Source of the DNA: Mus musculus
Lineage: Eukaryota > Chordata > Mammalia > Rodentia > Muridae
DNA: 64,000 nucleotides
Direction: 5' to 3'
Assembly: GCF_000001635.26 (NCBI RefSeq)
Contig: NC_000069.6
Location: 109,935,226-109,999,225 of the forward strand
The notes beneath the pieces are model-generated. The model did not search any database. It saw only the letters and a list, made by a program, of their open reading frames with translations, and was not told the DNA's origin. The translations under genes were made by a program, and so were the position numbers. Shown here piece after piece: positions 1 through 11,905 of this stretch. Every line of letters begins with the position of its first letter. Position 1 is the stretch's first letter.

Positions 1-155
1 AAGGAGGGTGCGTTAAATACTGGCTGAACAGGCTTTTCTTACTGCTCATAGCTAGCAAGCTAGGACAGAAAACAACAATAACAAAATCACTAAACATTTC
101 ACTTTCCCCAACTGGATTCTCCTGTACAACAGCCTTTTAAAAAGTACTTCAGAAC

Positions 156-375
156 GTTAGAGTGATGACTTAGCAGTTAAGGACACTGCCTTGCTTTTTC
201 AAAAGACCCACGTTCAATTCTTAGCACCTATGGAGCAGCTCACAACCGCCAGTAAGTCTAGTTCTGGGGCATTCGATGGACTACTCTGACCTCCACATGC
301 ACCAGGCGTGCAAGAGGTGCACAGACATACAAAACACACATTAAACATAACATATAAAAATAAATCTTGTAAAAT
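156..375 (+). mobile_element. B2-family SINE (B3-like), old copy
   Basis: This is a tRNA-derived rodent SINE transcribed by RNA polymerase III and mobilised in trans by L1. It has a degenerate tRNA-like head with a B-box-like cgttcaattct near 211-221. The B3-type middle follows (agcagctcacaac, then a degenerate 'ccaggcgtgcaagaggtgcacagacatac'-type block), and it ends in an aaataaatctt A-rich tail. Divergence from the consensus as I know it is high, so it is an old insertion. No clear TSD was seen and the edges are approximate. Confidence 0.75.
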
Positions 376-569
376 TCAGATAGTAATGTTTTGTCTTTTT
401 CTGGACTTCAAAGTATGAGGACAGTTTCTTTATCCCATGTGTGTTAGACACAGAATATGATCATAGAGACATAGAGAGAGACTCATAACTGCCTAATGCC
501 TCAAGCCTTCTACTTTCTCCTAGGAAGGCTGGGGAAATCCTTTCTTGACTTGACATTCCTTAGAACATG

Positions 570-725
570 GTTTCTTTTTATTATCCATTTTTTGTGGTTA
601 TCATACAATTATATCATTTCTCTCTTTTCCTTTCCATCTTCCAACTCCTTCCATGCATCCCCCTTGCTCCCTCTTAAATTTATGGCTTAAATGTGTGTGT
701 GTGTGTGTGTGTGTGCATGTGCGTG

Positions 726-766
<41 letters not shown>

Positions 767-985
767 TATGTATTTGTATGAACATTTTTAGGGCTTATCA
801 TTTGGGATTGGATGATCAATTAGTGTGTTCTTCCCTAGGGAAGATTATTCTACTCTTAGAATTCCTTAGTTGTCTCTAGTTCTTTGTCTAAGGTTGAGGG
901 CTTCTGAGAGGTCCCCTTCTGAGCGGCATGTCTCCTGATGTCATCCTTATTCAGGTCTTAGTAAGTCATGGTTCTTTAACAGCTT
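570..985 (-). mobile_element. L1 (Lx-class) 3' end fragment, antisense
   Basis: Read on the minus strand this matches the familiar 3' UTR of older mouse L1 (Lx-type) elements. On the plus strand one sees the antisense of the purine-rich 3' end (a stretch of ctccttccatgc and cccttgctccctctt). After an internal TG microsatellite come gggcttatcatttggg, gtgttcttccctaggga and ttccttagttgtctct. The plus-strand TTT-rich start near 575-590 would be the poly-A end. There is no coding capacity. The exact subfamily is not assigned. Confidence 0.7.
692..764. repeat. (TG)n microsatellite
   Basis: About 73 bp of alternating TG, interrupted near 715-728 by CATG/CG variants. It lies inside the L1 3' end, where the family normally has a short TA/TG-rich stretch that can expand. 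The open frame through it encodes only Cys-Val repeats and is an artefact. Confidence 0.97.
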
Positions 986-1958
986 ACTTTTCAAGCAGGG
1001 TTTTAGAATTAACCATGAGTGATAGATGCCTAGCCCATGTCCTCTATAGCCATGGCTCCCCTCATTAACATTCAGCTTCCTCTTGGCTTTGCCCCCAGTC
1101 CATCATACTTAACTGGGTCCCTGCTTCATAAAGTCTGGTTTTAAAACATTTACTTTATTCACCACAAATCATTAAAATGTGGTACACTGCAGGCTCTGGG
1201 GCTTGGTCCAAACATCTGGCATCCTAATAGCTAGAGATGAGAGCAGTGCTCAGGAATGTCTTGGACTGAGAATGCGTTCCAAGTAATGGAGCCGGGAAGC
1301 CCACTCTTGTTATGCTGCAGTATCCTTGAGGGATTGGTTGCGACACCCAAATCTGTCTAATCTACAATCCAAAGCATTTGCATATTCCCTCCACATACTT
1401 AGATTATCTGGAGATGATTTAAATGTAAATGTTATGTAAATAGTTACTACACCGATTCTTTTGGAGACATTGACATGGAATAATCTGTATGCTTGCAGTG
1501 CAGAGTCAACCATCCTGGGCTTGACAAAACAGCTCAGGAAACCATCAAACAAGGCACATTTGTAGAATGAGGACCTGTAAATGGCAGGAGGATGTGACAC
1601 AGGGTGCCGTCACGTTGCTTATTCTAATGAATCAACACAGTGCTCTATGTGGGCAGAGTCATATATTGCTGTTGGTAACTTTCTGCATACCGCCCCCCCC
1701 ACTCCCCATGTCTTCTCTCCATGTGTGGTTGACTGCAGATGTTGATGGTAGCTGTGGAGCCTTCAGGTTGTGGGGCAGCAGCTCTAAGCGATGAAGAAGG
1801 TGCTGCACCAAAGCAGACACTTGTGCGTTTGTTACTTTGCACCAGCCCAGAGGCAGCTCCCAGCGGATGTTGATTATTATTCTCCTTACAAATGCTACTT
1901 CCTTTACAACCCACTCAAACAAGAAGCTGGAAATAGAGCTCCTTGTCATGTCACAAGT
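986..1958. other. single-copy DNA, nothing identified
   Basis: No repeat family, RNA gene or convincing coding exon was recognised. The short open frames on both strands near 1310-1950 have no recognisable motifs and overlap each other in opposite directions, as expected by chance. Confidence 0.5.
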
Positions 1959-2118
1959 TGTAATACTGTTTCTGCTACACTAAATGCCTCTTCTAAGCTG
2001 TAATACTGTTTCTGCTACACTAAATGCCTCTTCTAAGCTGTAATACTGTTTCTGCTACACTAAATGCCTCTTCTAAGCTGTAATACTGCTTCGGCTACAC
2101 TAAATGCTCCTTCTCAGC
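1959..2118. repeat. 40-bp minisatellite, 4 copies
   Basis: Four abutting 40-bp units start at 1959, 1999, 2039 and 2079. Units 1-3 appear identical. Unit 4 differs at five positions (unit positions 11, 15, 30, 31 and 37). The unit begins tgtaatactg and ends tcttctaagc. The identity of the first three suggests recent expansion or ongoing homogenisation from the left side. 40 bp is not a multiple of three, so it is not a coding repeat. Confidence 0.97.
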
Positions 2119-3367
2119 TTCCAACAATAGAATCTATAGAGAGTGAGACAGTATTTCTTAATTCTCCTTTACAAAGAATGGCAAATTATAGCATAGAAAG
2201 TCCACTATTCAGGTATACTGAATAGTTTTTCCTTATTTTCAGCGAATGTATTACAAGACCCCCAGGAAATACTGAAAAAGTTCTGGTCAAGCTAAGCCCA
2301 GTATATATATTTTTCTCCCCTACCCCTATTTAACCTATGAAAAAATATTTATAATTTTATACAGTAAAAATCAACAATGACTCATAATTAAACAGAACAA
2401 CACATTATAATATAAACTATGTGAATGAGATCACTCTCAAAATATTTTTATATCCTCTTCCTTTTTAGACAGATATGGACTGTACAGTGTCCATGTGATG
2501 AGATGCTATAAATGGGGGATATGGGTGGATGTTCTTGATATAGTGCTAGGCTAGCGGGATATGAATACTGTGAGGCTGGGGATTGCTGCTCTGAGAACTG
2601 AGCCTGCTACTCAGTGACTAATCAGTGGGCAGTCTCTGCAGTGTGAATACAAAGCTAATGCTATTCTTATCCACAAAGGGTGGGACAGAGTCAAGCAGAA
2701 AGAGACTCCATCACATTACTTACAACAGTGCACAATGCGAACCTTAAACACATTGTTTGTTTATGGGTTTTTCCATCTAACATTTTGGACCCCAGTTGAC
2801 CACAAGTAACTGACACTATGCAAAAAGAAACTGTTCCGGGCATTTGTGAGCATCATTGGCTGGAAGAATTGAACTTCTCCTATGGTTTTCAGTCTTTCTC
2901 TTGGAGTTACACATAGAACTCTTTTCACATTCTTTTCCTGAACTATGAGCTTTTGATCATATCATCTGTTGGATGTGTGAGGTGGATCTCAAGCAATTAA
3001 TTTACACTGTAGATATAGACACTCAGTTACCTGCTGACTCTTGTGAAATACAAGATGGACACTGAAGAATTGCTGTCTTCCCTAGGGGCAGCCTGCTCCT
3101 ACCTAGTCAGCCAATACTTTCTCCCCCTTCCCCATTAAAGCAATTGAATCCGAACACTGGCAACAGGTGTAGGGGACTCAGGTATAATTGAGATGAGGCA
3201 GGAGAAAGGAGAGAAGGGATATTATGTGAATAACAGAAGTGTTTTAAAAATATACTCAAGAAATCAGTGATAATGGAAATGTTGCTGTACTTCTTTCTCG
3301 GATTTCAATTCCCTATTCCTGATCCCAGCGTCTGCAATACTATTTATAGGCTTCCCCTTCAAAATGA
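2119..3367. other. single-copy DNA, nothing identified
   Basis: AT-rich sequence without recognised repeats, exons or RNA genes. A short G-rich tract follows directly. Confidence 0.45.
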
Positions 3368-3369
3368 GC

Positions 3370-3403
3370 TGGGGCGGGGGTGAGGGTGGGGGTGGGGGCG
3401 GGT
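3370..3403 (+). repeat. G-rich tract with G-quadruplex potential
   Basis: At least five G-runs of three or more, separated by 1-3 bases, on the plus strand (core ggggcgggggtgagggtggg, continuing ggtgggggcggg). This fits the usual sequence pattern for an intramolecular G-quadruplex. No gene start was recognised nearby, so a promoter role is not supported. Confidence 0.8.
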
Positions 3404-4329
3404 AACTTTCTGTTCCAGGTGGAATAAATCACCAAATTTATTATTATTTAAACTCTCTTAAGCATACCGGAGCGCCAAATGCAAAGCTCTGCAAACTGGC
3501 AAAGGCTTTTTATGGAGAGCTATAAATATTGTGGAATCTGTCAGGATTTATAAATTCCAAATAGATGTAAATGCACATCTCACTGGAAGGGGTCAGATTT
3601 ACAAAGATCATACCTTTATTTGAAATTGACTTTTAAAATATGGTCACTTCAACACCTGTCGTCATGCAGCCATCTGCATCATCACTAATGCAGATGCTAC
3701 CACATTCCATATGACTGGAGCACCTTCACCTGTGGCCAGAAGTGTGGGAACAAAGGAAGGTGGCTTTGTTGGATCCCCTCTGGAGGGAATAATCTTACAT
3801 TAGTTTTAACTATTGGTGGAAGACAGCATTTGTTCACCTTCAGCTTCCATGTGCAAAGATTCTCAGGTGGGGGGGTCAACGCATTGGGACCAAAGAAAGT
3901 AGAGGCACATCAGTCAGATTCTGGGGGTGCATAAATAAAAAAAAGAACCTCCTAAAAATGGTTGTTGAAGACATCTGTCTAAAAGGCATTCACCCATTCC
4001 TGGAATTAAAGGTCATGTCAATCCCTCTGCCTCCATTCAGCTTACTAAGGCACTTTGCATATCCTGTCATTCCTCCCTCACAGTAGAGGGAATCAAGCAT
4101 AGGGAAGTGTTAGGAAACTTGCCAAAATCACTTGAAGAGTGTAAGAAGCAGAGTCAGCCAGAACCCCTAATATCTACACCCAAGGTTCCTGACTTACAAC
4201 CTTACAATTTCCTTGTCTTAGAAGCAGTGTGGACCAGTCATGAAAAAAATGCCCAAGACCTGGTGAGTTGTTTTTATTTTTTAAATTTTGAAAGGCAGCT
4301 TAAGATTTTGTTTCAGCTTGGATGAGCAT
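3404..4329. other. single-copy DNA, possible conserved noncoding block at the left end
   Basis: 3430-3660 contains no repeat I know and holds several transcription-factor-like words, including an A/T-rich MEF2-like ctataaatattg. This is only an impression of constraint; no alignment was possible. The remainder to 4329 is unremarkable. Confidence 0.35.
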
Positions 4330-5480
4330 CTGAGATACCTTAAAAAAAAAAAGAAACTTGTCTAAGGATGCTTGAGCCTCACTTGGAAGAAGGAACGGAA
4401 TGGTAATTGGAGGCAGATAGAGGGAGAGAACTGGGTGGGAGAGGGAATCAGAAGAGGAGTAGGAGGGTTCTGGTTCCAGTGTGGGGAGGGGCAGGGGAGA
4501 TGGCCAGTTGGCCATGAAAATGAATGGAAGTCTTCATCGGAGGAGGGGATAAAGGGTTATCTCCAGGAAGAAATGGAGACTTGAGATAGAGGAGTCACCC
4601 AAGAATTGATGCAGGTGTCCTAACCTGTGACTCACAGAATTTGGGATATGGAGCCCAGGAAGGCTGCCTCCTGTGGCGAGGCAGGGACCCCAGTGGATCG
4701 ATAGAGACACCGACCTATCCACAAAACCAACCAAATTTTCAACCAAAATTTATCCTGTGTACAAAAAAGTACAGGGATTTGGGATGGAGCAGAGATTGAA
4801 GGAACGGCCAGCCAATAACCAGCCCATCTTGAGACACATCCCATGTTGAAACACCATTCCCTGACACAATTAATGATACTCTCTTATGCTTGCAGACAGG
4901 AGTCTAGCATGGCTGTCTTCAAAGAGGTCCCACCCCCCTAACTGACTTAAGACAGAGGCATACACTCACAGCCAAACAGTAAATGGAGCTTGGGGACATG
5001 TATGGAAGAGCAGGAAGAAAGATCAGATCGTGCCCTCTAAGGAGACAGGGACTCCACAGGAAGACCAGTAAAATCAACTAACCTGGACCCTTGGGGCTCT
5101 CAGAGACCAAACCACCAACCAAAGAACATACACAGGCGGGGCCTAGGCCTTTCTGCACTTATGTAGCAGATGTGCAACTTGGTCTTCATGTGGGTCCTAA
5201 ACAGCTGGAGCTGGGGTTATCACAAAAGCTGTTTGTTGTCTGCATGTGTGATATGTTCTTCTACCTAGGCTGCCTTGTCTGGCCTAAGTGGGAGAGAAAG
5301 GACCTAGCCTAACAGACTTGGAGTTCCAGTATCGGAGGATACCCAGGAAGGTTCCCACCTGCTCAGAGGAGAAGAAGAGCGGGGATAGGGGAAGGATTAT
5401 GGGAAGGATGACAGAAAGGGGGACAGTGAGCAGGATATAAATTGAATAAGTAAATAAATAAGTAAATAAATAAATAAATT
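4330..5480 (+). mobile_element. L1 3' UTR and A-rich tail (Lx-class), sense
   Basis: The sequence follows the long, purine-rich 3' UTR of older mouse L1s in order. It starts with a purine-rich block (4385-4500) and ccatgaaaatgaatggaa. Then come accaattttcaacc-type and tttatcctgtgtacaa stretches, a block containing cagccaataaccagccca, and tgcttgcagacaggag. The run continues with tcacagccaaacag, ctccacaggaagacc, ggggctctcagagacc and tgtagcagatgtgcaactt, and ends in the aataaataaat tail. No ORF2 is attached, so the copy is 5' truncated. The subfamily is unassigned. Confidence 0.75.
5448..5480 (+). repeat. (AAAT)n tail of the L1 3' end
   Basis: Tandem taaa/aaat tetranucleotides with a few agta variants at the 3' terminus of the preceding L1 copy. 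They most likely grew from its poly-A tail. Confidence 0.85.
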
Positions 5481-8470
5481 TAATTAAAAATTTTGTGTAG
5501 CTTCACAAGATACGTCTATTTTCACTTACTCAAGCCCCTCTTAAACTCAGTAACCCCTTTGTATCCTAAAGAGCTATGGCCATGGGCAGCATCCACTGAG
5601 ATCCTCTGTTTTATGTTATTCTTAGAATTGTAAGCATGCGAGGTTCAGAGGGCTCCTCACGCCTCTACTTTAGTCCTTTCATAAAGACATGGCAAGGGAA
5701 AAGCCTGGGTCTGTAATTTGTCTTTTGGGAAGCGGTGCCTTTTCCCTTGGCCTCAGCAGCATATCCAGCTCCATGTGAAGGCTGGCAAAACATGGTTCCT
5801 CATAGCTTCACATAGATTTGATGTTTCAGAAAGATGAGAGTAGTTTTATAGGTTCAACAATTCATATCGATTGACCACTATATGACTGTATTAAAGGGGC
5901 TTGTCTGGATTCCTAAGATATCTCAGTGAGCAAGTTCTGATCCTTTATCTCTGTGATGTTTTCATCCCAGGTGGAGGGGATGTACTAAGCAAATAAGTAT
6001 GCAGTGCTGTGTGGTGCTCTGTGGTCATAGGGACTGTGGGACAATGAAGCCAGCTGAAGGAGCGCACCCTTGGGGGAGGGATGTTGATTGTAATTTTATC
6101 CTGCGAGGTCAGAGAAGGTCTCACTGATAACATGACATTTGAGCAGATTAAGAACAATTTGTAATTTACACAGGGGATCATCAGAGGAGGTGACCAGAAT
6201 GACAGGTTTGTCCTTCATCTGACTCTACTCTTAGGGGTATTTTCAGCAGCCCTGCAATTTATTGTAATCGATGAGTAAACAAATCACCTGAAATGGGAAT
6301 CTACACCAAATGACTGCTGATACCAAAATAAATAGATAAATGAATAATAAAAAAAAAACCTATCCACTCTTCCCCTTATTCCATAGCACTTGTATTCTTG
6401 GAGGGGATTGATGGTTTGATAGCTATTAACATAATTTACCCACAGACAGTGACGCCAGGAGAAAATTAGCAGAGGATGAAATAAAGGGGAGGTAGGTGAG
6501 AGAAAGAAAACAAAGACAGCCAAAGGAATCAAGAATCTTAGCAGCCCCGATAGAGCTGAAGGAAAGATTATATGCTAAAATATTTAGTGTAAATATTTCA
6601 TGTGGATGTGATCTGTAATACTGTTGTTACAGAGAATTATCGGTATGAAAACAATTCTTGTTAAAAGGATTAGGTTAATTAAATTTTAGACTACTCCAAC
6701 TCCACCCTAATCCCTTCTAATAACATCAAGAACGAAATTTATGTAAGAAAATGCAACTTTTCCCTACTTATGAAAACAAAGGCCAGCTCTTCCTATTAAA
6801 TCTCACAGATACAGGCATCTGCATTGTAAGTAGTTACTCTGTGGCCTGGCAGACAGCCTTAAGTAGTTCTTAATTTAAGATCCTTTGTCTATGGGAAAGT
6901 AGAGAAGATGTGTGACTATGTAGATAGTATTTACACCACTATGAGGTGTTTAAATAATTAAACTGATTTCACTATTAAGTATTTTTTATAACAATTAGAA
7001 CATCGCATGAGACACGCATGAGACACTTACTTTCATTTTAAAAATATTAATATTTTACCTCTGGGAGAATTGAAATTACATATTAATTAGCAATGTGTTG
7101 GCACAGTGTAATGTTGCTATTTTTTCTTAATGTGCTTTCAGAATTCAAAGGACAAGTCCAGTTGCTGATATGTGTTCCCTGTTTCAGTGGATGGAGGCCT
7201 TTTTCTTCTGCAGATTAGTACTTTGCAAGACCATCCTTTCACCTAAGCTCTGTGAAGCCTTTCAGAGTTAAAAAGAAATCGTACATGTACAAGTATTGCT
7301 GTAATACTTAAGTACTATCAGCTTGACTTTTTCTCTCGAGAATTTACCTATCATCAAGCACCTGGGAATTACAGTTGGCAATGGAAACGGTACTCAGGGC
7401 TAATTTGCTGGTTAATGTTACTGTGAGTTATATGCTGAGCAAGACATGCTTGCAGGAGGCTGTGTGAATCGTTTGGGTTTACACTCAAAGCCATCTTGAA
7501 AAACAGAGAGAGTTACTGACATTTGTGTCTGGCTAATCTTTACTCATATTGAACCTTGAAAGTCAAATATAGGGAAGGAAGAAGCAGCATTGTGTGGCCC
7601 ACCCACGCTGTTGCTGCCCAGTTTTGGAAATAGACATCACTAGCTGTTTGCCAATTTAAGGCCTTTAAAAAGATTCTAGAACTGGCAGATTCCCAGAGAA
7701 GCCCTGATCCTAGAGTACGCTCTAACTGCTAAGAGGTGGTACCACCTTCGGCAGACACCTCCCTCTTTACTTTCACTTGTCTTCCTGGGAGCCCTGTAGG
7801 CTCCCAGGCTCTCAGATGCCAGTGATTGGCATCTTTATATGAGAGTTGCAATTGTTGTGGTTTTTCCTAACCCATTCTTGGAACTTCTCTGTCTCAACAT
7901 TCTTCTACCTCAGATGATTTCACAACTCACACATGGAGGAGTTAGGTTTTACAGCTCTTCTAAAGATATTAAGATGTCCCTGAAATGGAACATGGGACTC
8001 AGGCTCTTCTGAGCTTCCCTCTTTTTGGTCCAGCAGCTCTGCTACTGGCACTGGGAAGAAGCAGAAAGAAGATAGAAACAGAGTAGGAAGATCAAAGAGA
8101 AAGGCCATCTTTACTAGAAGTTGGAAGGGCATTTATCAGTACCACCAACATGAGCACAAAGAGGAAAGACCCATAAGGTAGAATGTTCCCTTCACCCCAA
8201 GGTCATTAAGAAATATAGTGTTATGACCACTACAAACAGCAATAGAATCTCAATTAGTAAAACTGCAGAGGTAGCACACTGGGTCTTAACATAGAATGTG
8301 TTTATGACAGTATAGCCTGTTACACTTGGAATCTTCCAGGCATTAGATATGCAAAACCTTAGGATCAAAATCAACTATGTGTTTGTAAGTGTATGAATCT
8401 CAGGTTTTAGTTTGGAAAATATAGCACTCCAAGAATAGTAGGAGACAAAAGGGTTTGTTTTTATAACTTT
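5481..8470. other. single-copy DNA with one L2-like patch
   Basis: Mostly unrecognised, AT-rich sequence. Around 5960-6200, ggtcagagaaggtctc followed by catgacatttgagcag resembles the widespread L2-type mammalian repeat, but the match is weak. 7009-7025 has a tiny catgagacacg duplication. No exon or RNA gene was seen. Confidence 0.4.
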
Positions 8471-8580
8471 ATTTGTTGAGAAAGGGCCTTTCTAGGTAGC
8501 ACAGGCTGTCCTAGAGATATCTATGTAACTTACGATATCCTCACACTCATGATCCTTCTGCCTCAGCCTCCAAAATCATT
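8471..8580 (-). mobile_element. B1 SINE, diverged, antisense
   Basis: The plus strand shows the reverse complement of B1, a 7SL-derived SINE. In order: ttgagaaagggcctttctagg in place of the usual gagacagggtttctctgtg, then gcacaggctgtcctagag, then ccttctgcctcagcctcc. Divergence is strong, so this is an old B1/proto-B1 type. The poly-A end lies at the left in a T-rich stretch. Confidence 0.65.
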
Positions 8581-10394
8581 TAGTTTTATAACTTTGGAGT
8601 TTAAAGGTGATTGCTCCCTTTTCTAAGGAAACCCTTTGTTCACAGTGGAGTTTCCTCTCCAGGGCAGGCACAGGCTTAAAGTCTGATTGAAGTTACAGCT
8701 TGCTTCAATCTGTTCTCTGACAGTACTAACAACTTGTGGACATTTTCACTCAAAAAATAAAGTCACGATAGCTTAACCTTTCCATAGTGAGAATACGGGA
8801 AGCCACATCACAGATTGTGGGCCATAATAGACACCTGCACAAATCCCCACAGAAGATTATGTCCAGGACTTTCACACTGGTGAAGGCCACAGGGGTCAGG
8901 CAGACACATTTCTAAGGAAGAGCCAAATGTGCTCCTCCATCACAAACCACACAAATGAATTCCTACATGGCAACCTAAACCAGTGTTTCCTGTGTTCTGC
9001 GGAGGAACAAAATAGTAACAGAACCAAGCCAAAAGGAAAAGGGATGCCTATAGATGAACACTGTAATAAGGCAATCTAGTGTATGGGGTTGGAAATGGCT
9101 TTTAAAAATTACTGTCTTAAAAACACACAAATACTGGGTGAACTATTTGCCTTATATATAACCAGATCAGAGGTACAAAATAGTAATAGCTCAAGAGGGC
9201 AGAGGACACTTCGGTAAGAGTAGTTTAAGGGAAACAAGGGCTGGTAAGACACCACACAGTAAGAGGTGCCATCCTGAAGGCACTGTAAGAGCTGGGTGGC
9301 TTGAGCTGGAAGCTCTGGTGTGATGCTCAAAACCATGTATCTTCTTTTCTTACATGAGACGAAAGGTTCAAGCCCACCCAAAGCCCATTTTCTAGAGGCC
9401 ATCAATTGTGAGAGAATTTGGGAGGACCAATACTATCCTTTGATGATCCTGACCGTAAGAAGAGGGAAGGGACTCCTAATTTATGGGCTTCCAAAAGGAT
9501 TGACTTGTAGTCTGAAATCCCCACACTCCTCATGGATCTCAATCTCTTCCAAAGTCTTTCCTTGCTTACTGGATACTAATTAAACAAGGATATTAGCCTT
9601 TAAAGGGGGATTGTGAAGAATAACGGAAAAACAACATGGCAAAAGGGCGGGGGGGGGGTGTGGAGATTATACAATCAGTAAGCACTATTCATATTCCCAG
9701 AAACAGCACTCTGTCCCTACAGATAGAGGTATAGACACCACAGTGCAATTCCCAGGAGTGTCTGTCTCACCTTCTAGTAGACAATTAAGTATATTTTATA
9801 TAACAATGGGTATTTTATCCACTAACACACAGAAGTTCCTTGCAAGCTCTCTCAGAATAAAACAACACAGTGATATTTCATGCTTGGGGCTGTTCTGGGG
9901 TGGGGGTTGTGCTCAAACCCACTTGATGGAAGAGGAGGACTCTGAGCCTCCATAGCAGCACACTATTTTGCAGCCTGCTTCTGCCTCTGCTTGTTTCATA
10001 CAAATTATCTTCAGAATTATGAGTTCACCTTTCCCAACATCGAATCACTAGTCAGCAAAAAACGATTGCCTTTGACCCTTTGACAGTCCTGGTAGTTCTC
10101 CACAGAATAAGAAATGGAACATGGAGTCCAGCCACCCCCCTTGCCTACCCCTTGCTCTCATGGGTGCTCATCCTTATGGTAATGGGAGTTGATGTTGTCT
10201 TCATAATATTGACCCCTACACTCTACCCCTAGGACCTCTGATGTTTTGTCTCTGAGGACAGGCATTGGCATCTTTATGGCAGACCTCAGACAAACATGTT
10301 TATTAAAAACATCTTGATTTCAGTGGCCCTCTTAAAAAGAGAATATTTCTTTTTAATCTTCAGTTTCCAAGGACACTGTAAAGAGCCCAAAGCA
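8581..10394. other. single-copy DNA, nothing identified
   Basis: No recognisable repeat or gene. It contains a short G homopolymer at about 9645-9660. Open frames near 9109-9583 overlap on opposite strands and have no domain-like features. Confidence 0.45.
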
Positions 10395-10640
10395 GTTGTT
10401 CATCTGTACATCTGTCTTTTAATCACTCACTCATTGATTTGATAATTATGCGTATATGTCTCACTGTGTTGTACACCAACAGAGAAACACAGTACCTACT
10501 TCAACAAGGCTTGCAGTTTAGTTTGGAAGACAGACTATAAAAAATAAATAATTATAATAAATAAAACCAATCAATTCAAGAAGGGATAATATGGTTTTGG
10601 TTTCATGGAAGAAAATAGGGTCAAGGTCATTTGATCAAGG
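10395..10640 (+). mobile_element. possible ancient L2-like repeat
   Basis: The order of words (a 'tgtacaccaacagagaaacac'-type stretch, ttgcagtttagtttgg, agacagactat, then A/T-rich ataaataattataa) resembles the old mammalian repeat usually annotated as L2. The resemblance is low and a curated search would be needed to confirm it. It abuts the URR1 element. Confidence 0.35.
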
Positions 10641-10664
10641 TCGATAGGAAGAGTTCTTTTAGAG

Positions 10665-10873
10665 CAGTGGTTCTCAACTTTCCTAATGCTGGACCCTTTA
10701 ATCAAGTTCCTTATGTTGTGGTGAACCACACCCATAAAATTATTTACTTGCTACTTCATAACTGTAAAATTGCTACTGTTATGAATTGTAATGTAAATAT
10801 TTGATATACAGGATATCTGTTATGAGAATCTCCAAAGGGTTGCCACCCATGGGCCACGGGTCGAGAGCCACTG
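10665..10873 (+). mobile_element. URR1 hAT-type DNA transposon with TIRs and TSD
   Basis: A rodent non-autonomous hAT (Charlie-group) element. The left end cagtggttctcaac is matched by the inverted right end gtcgagagccactg with few mismatches. The 8-bp flanks are ttttagag (10657-10664) and ttttagaa (10874-10881), a hAT-type 8-bp TSD with one mismatch. The interior carries the typical cttcataactgtaaaattgc and ctactgttatgaattgtaat stretches. It has no coding capacity and would have been moved in trans by a related transposase. Confidence 0.9.
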
Positions 10874-10915
10874 TTTTAGAAGATCATACTTAACTTAAAA
10901 CTTAAAAAAATATTC

Positions 10916-10920
<5 letters not shown>

Positions 10921-10971
<51 letters not shown>
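10921..10971. repeat. (GA)n microsatellite
   Basis: A pure GA run of 51 bp directly following an A-rich stretch. The minus-strand Ser-Leu frame across it is an artefact. Confidence 0.97.
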
Positions 10972-10975
<4 letters not shown>

Positions 10976-11194
10976 GTAGACAAAGAGATAGCAAATGCCA
11001 GGCCTGAACTTGGATGGAGCATGGGGATCTGCGGCAACCACAGAGAAGTGATTGATGTAACTAGATATTTGACGGTCATTTTTCCTTAGCTGTGAAATAC
11101 TAGATTTGAAATTGTAAAGTGATCAGGATGTCTAAATTCAGAAATGCTATACTTGATATTCTCATTGGACAAACGGTTGAGTTAAGCTTACACA

Positions 11195-11400
11195 TTGCTC
11201 GCTGTATATTCAACACTATTCTAAATGCTTACATTAACACGTTGGGATCTTCCTAACAGTAGTAGAGGTAGATAGTGTGTTTATATTGTTCTGTAGATAC
11301 TGAAATGGAAGCCCAAATCATTTAAATAGCTTGCTCAGAATCACAGAGCTACTAATGTTCACAGTGATTTTATAACCCAGTTAGTCAATAGAGCCAAACA
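11195..11400 (-). mobile_element. MIR SINE, antisense
   Basis: An ancient tRNA-derived mammalian SINE. The plus strand shows the reverse complement of the MIR core: ctattctaaatgcttacatt, then tctgtagatactgaaatgg, then atagcttgctcagaatcaca followed by gagctacta, and finally ttttataaccca in place of attcgaaccca. The order of words agrees with MIR from 3' to 5'. Confidence 0.65.
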
Positions 11401-11690
11401 TGAAGCTACTGAGCTGTATGCTGCTGTCCCTCCCAGTCTCTGCCTCCCTCCATCTTCATGATCTAGAGTCAATGTGAGTCTTGACCCCCAGGGCAGATAT
11501 AGTCAATGCCTGAGACATTGGCTTAAGGAGATATTTGAAACTGAGGATGGATGAGGATGCTAGAGGTGGAAGAAGGGGGATGAGGTCTGTGTCCCAGTCA
11601 GATCAATGGCCAGTGCTCGTTTGTTAGCTTCAAGGATACTATCTACCTCTTCCTGGAAAAACATCTCCTCAACAAATGCTTATGGATCAC

Positions 11691-11905
11691 TCTTTATTTT
11701 TTTAAAATATTTTATTTTATTTTCCGTATATGGGTATTTTGACTGCATGCACGGGTGTGTACACCACATGCATGCCTGGGGCCATGGGCATCCTGGAACT
11801 GGAGTTACAGACAGTTGTGAGTTGCTGTGTTGTTGCTAGAAATTGAACCTGGGTCCTCTGCAAAAGCAGCCAATGCTCCTAACTGCTGAGCCATTACTCC
11901 AGCCC
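11691..11905 (-). mobile_element. B2-family SINE (B3/B2 type), antisense
   Basis: The plus strand ends in gctgagccattactccagcccc, the reverse complement of the B2 head, preceded by gaaattgaacctgggtcctc (B box region). The T-rich ttattttttttaaaatatttt at the left is the A tail. The middle has the longer B3-like block with catgcctggggccatgg. The frame across it is not a gene. Confidence 0.9.

Noticed and set aside
691..879. Small Cys/Val-repeat protein
   Set aside because: It is the translation of a TG microsatellite within an L1 3' end.
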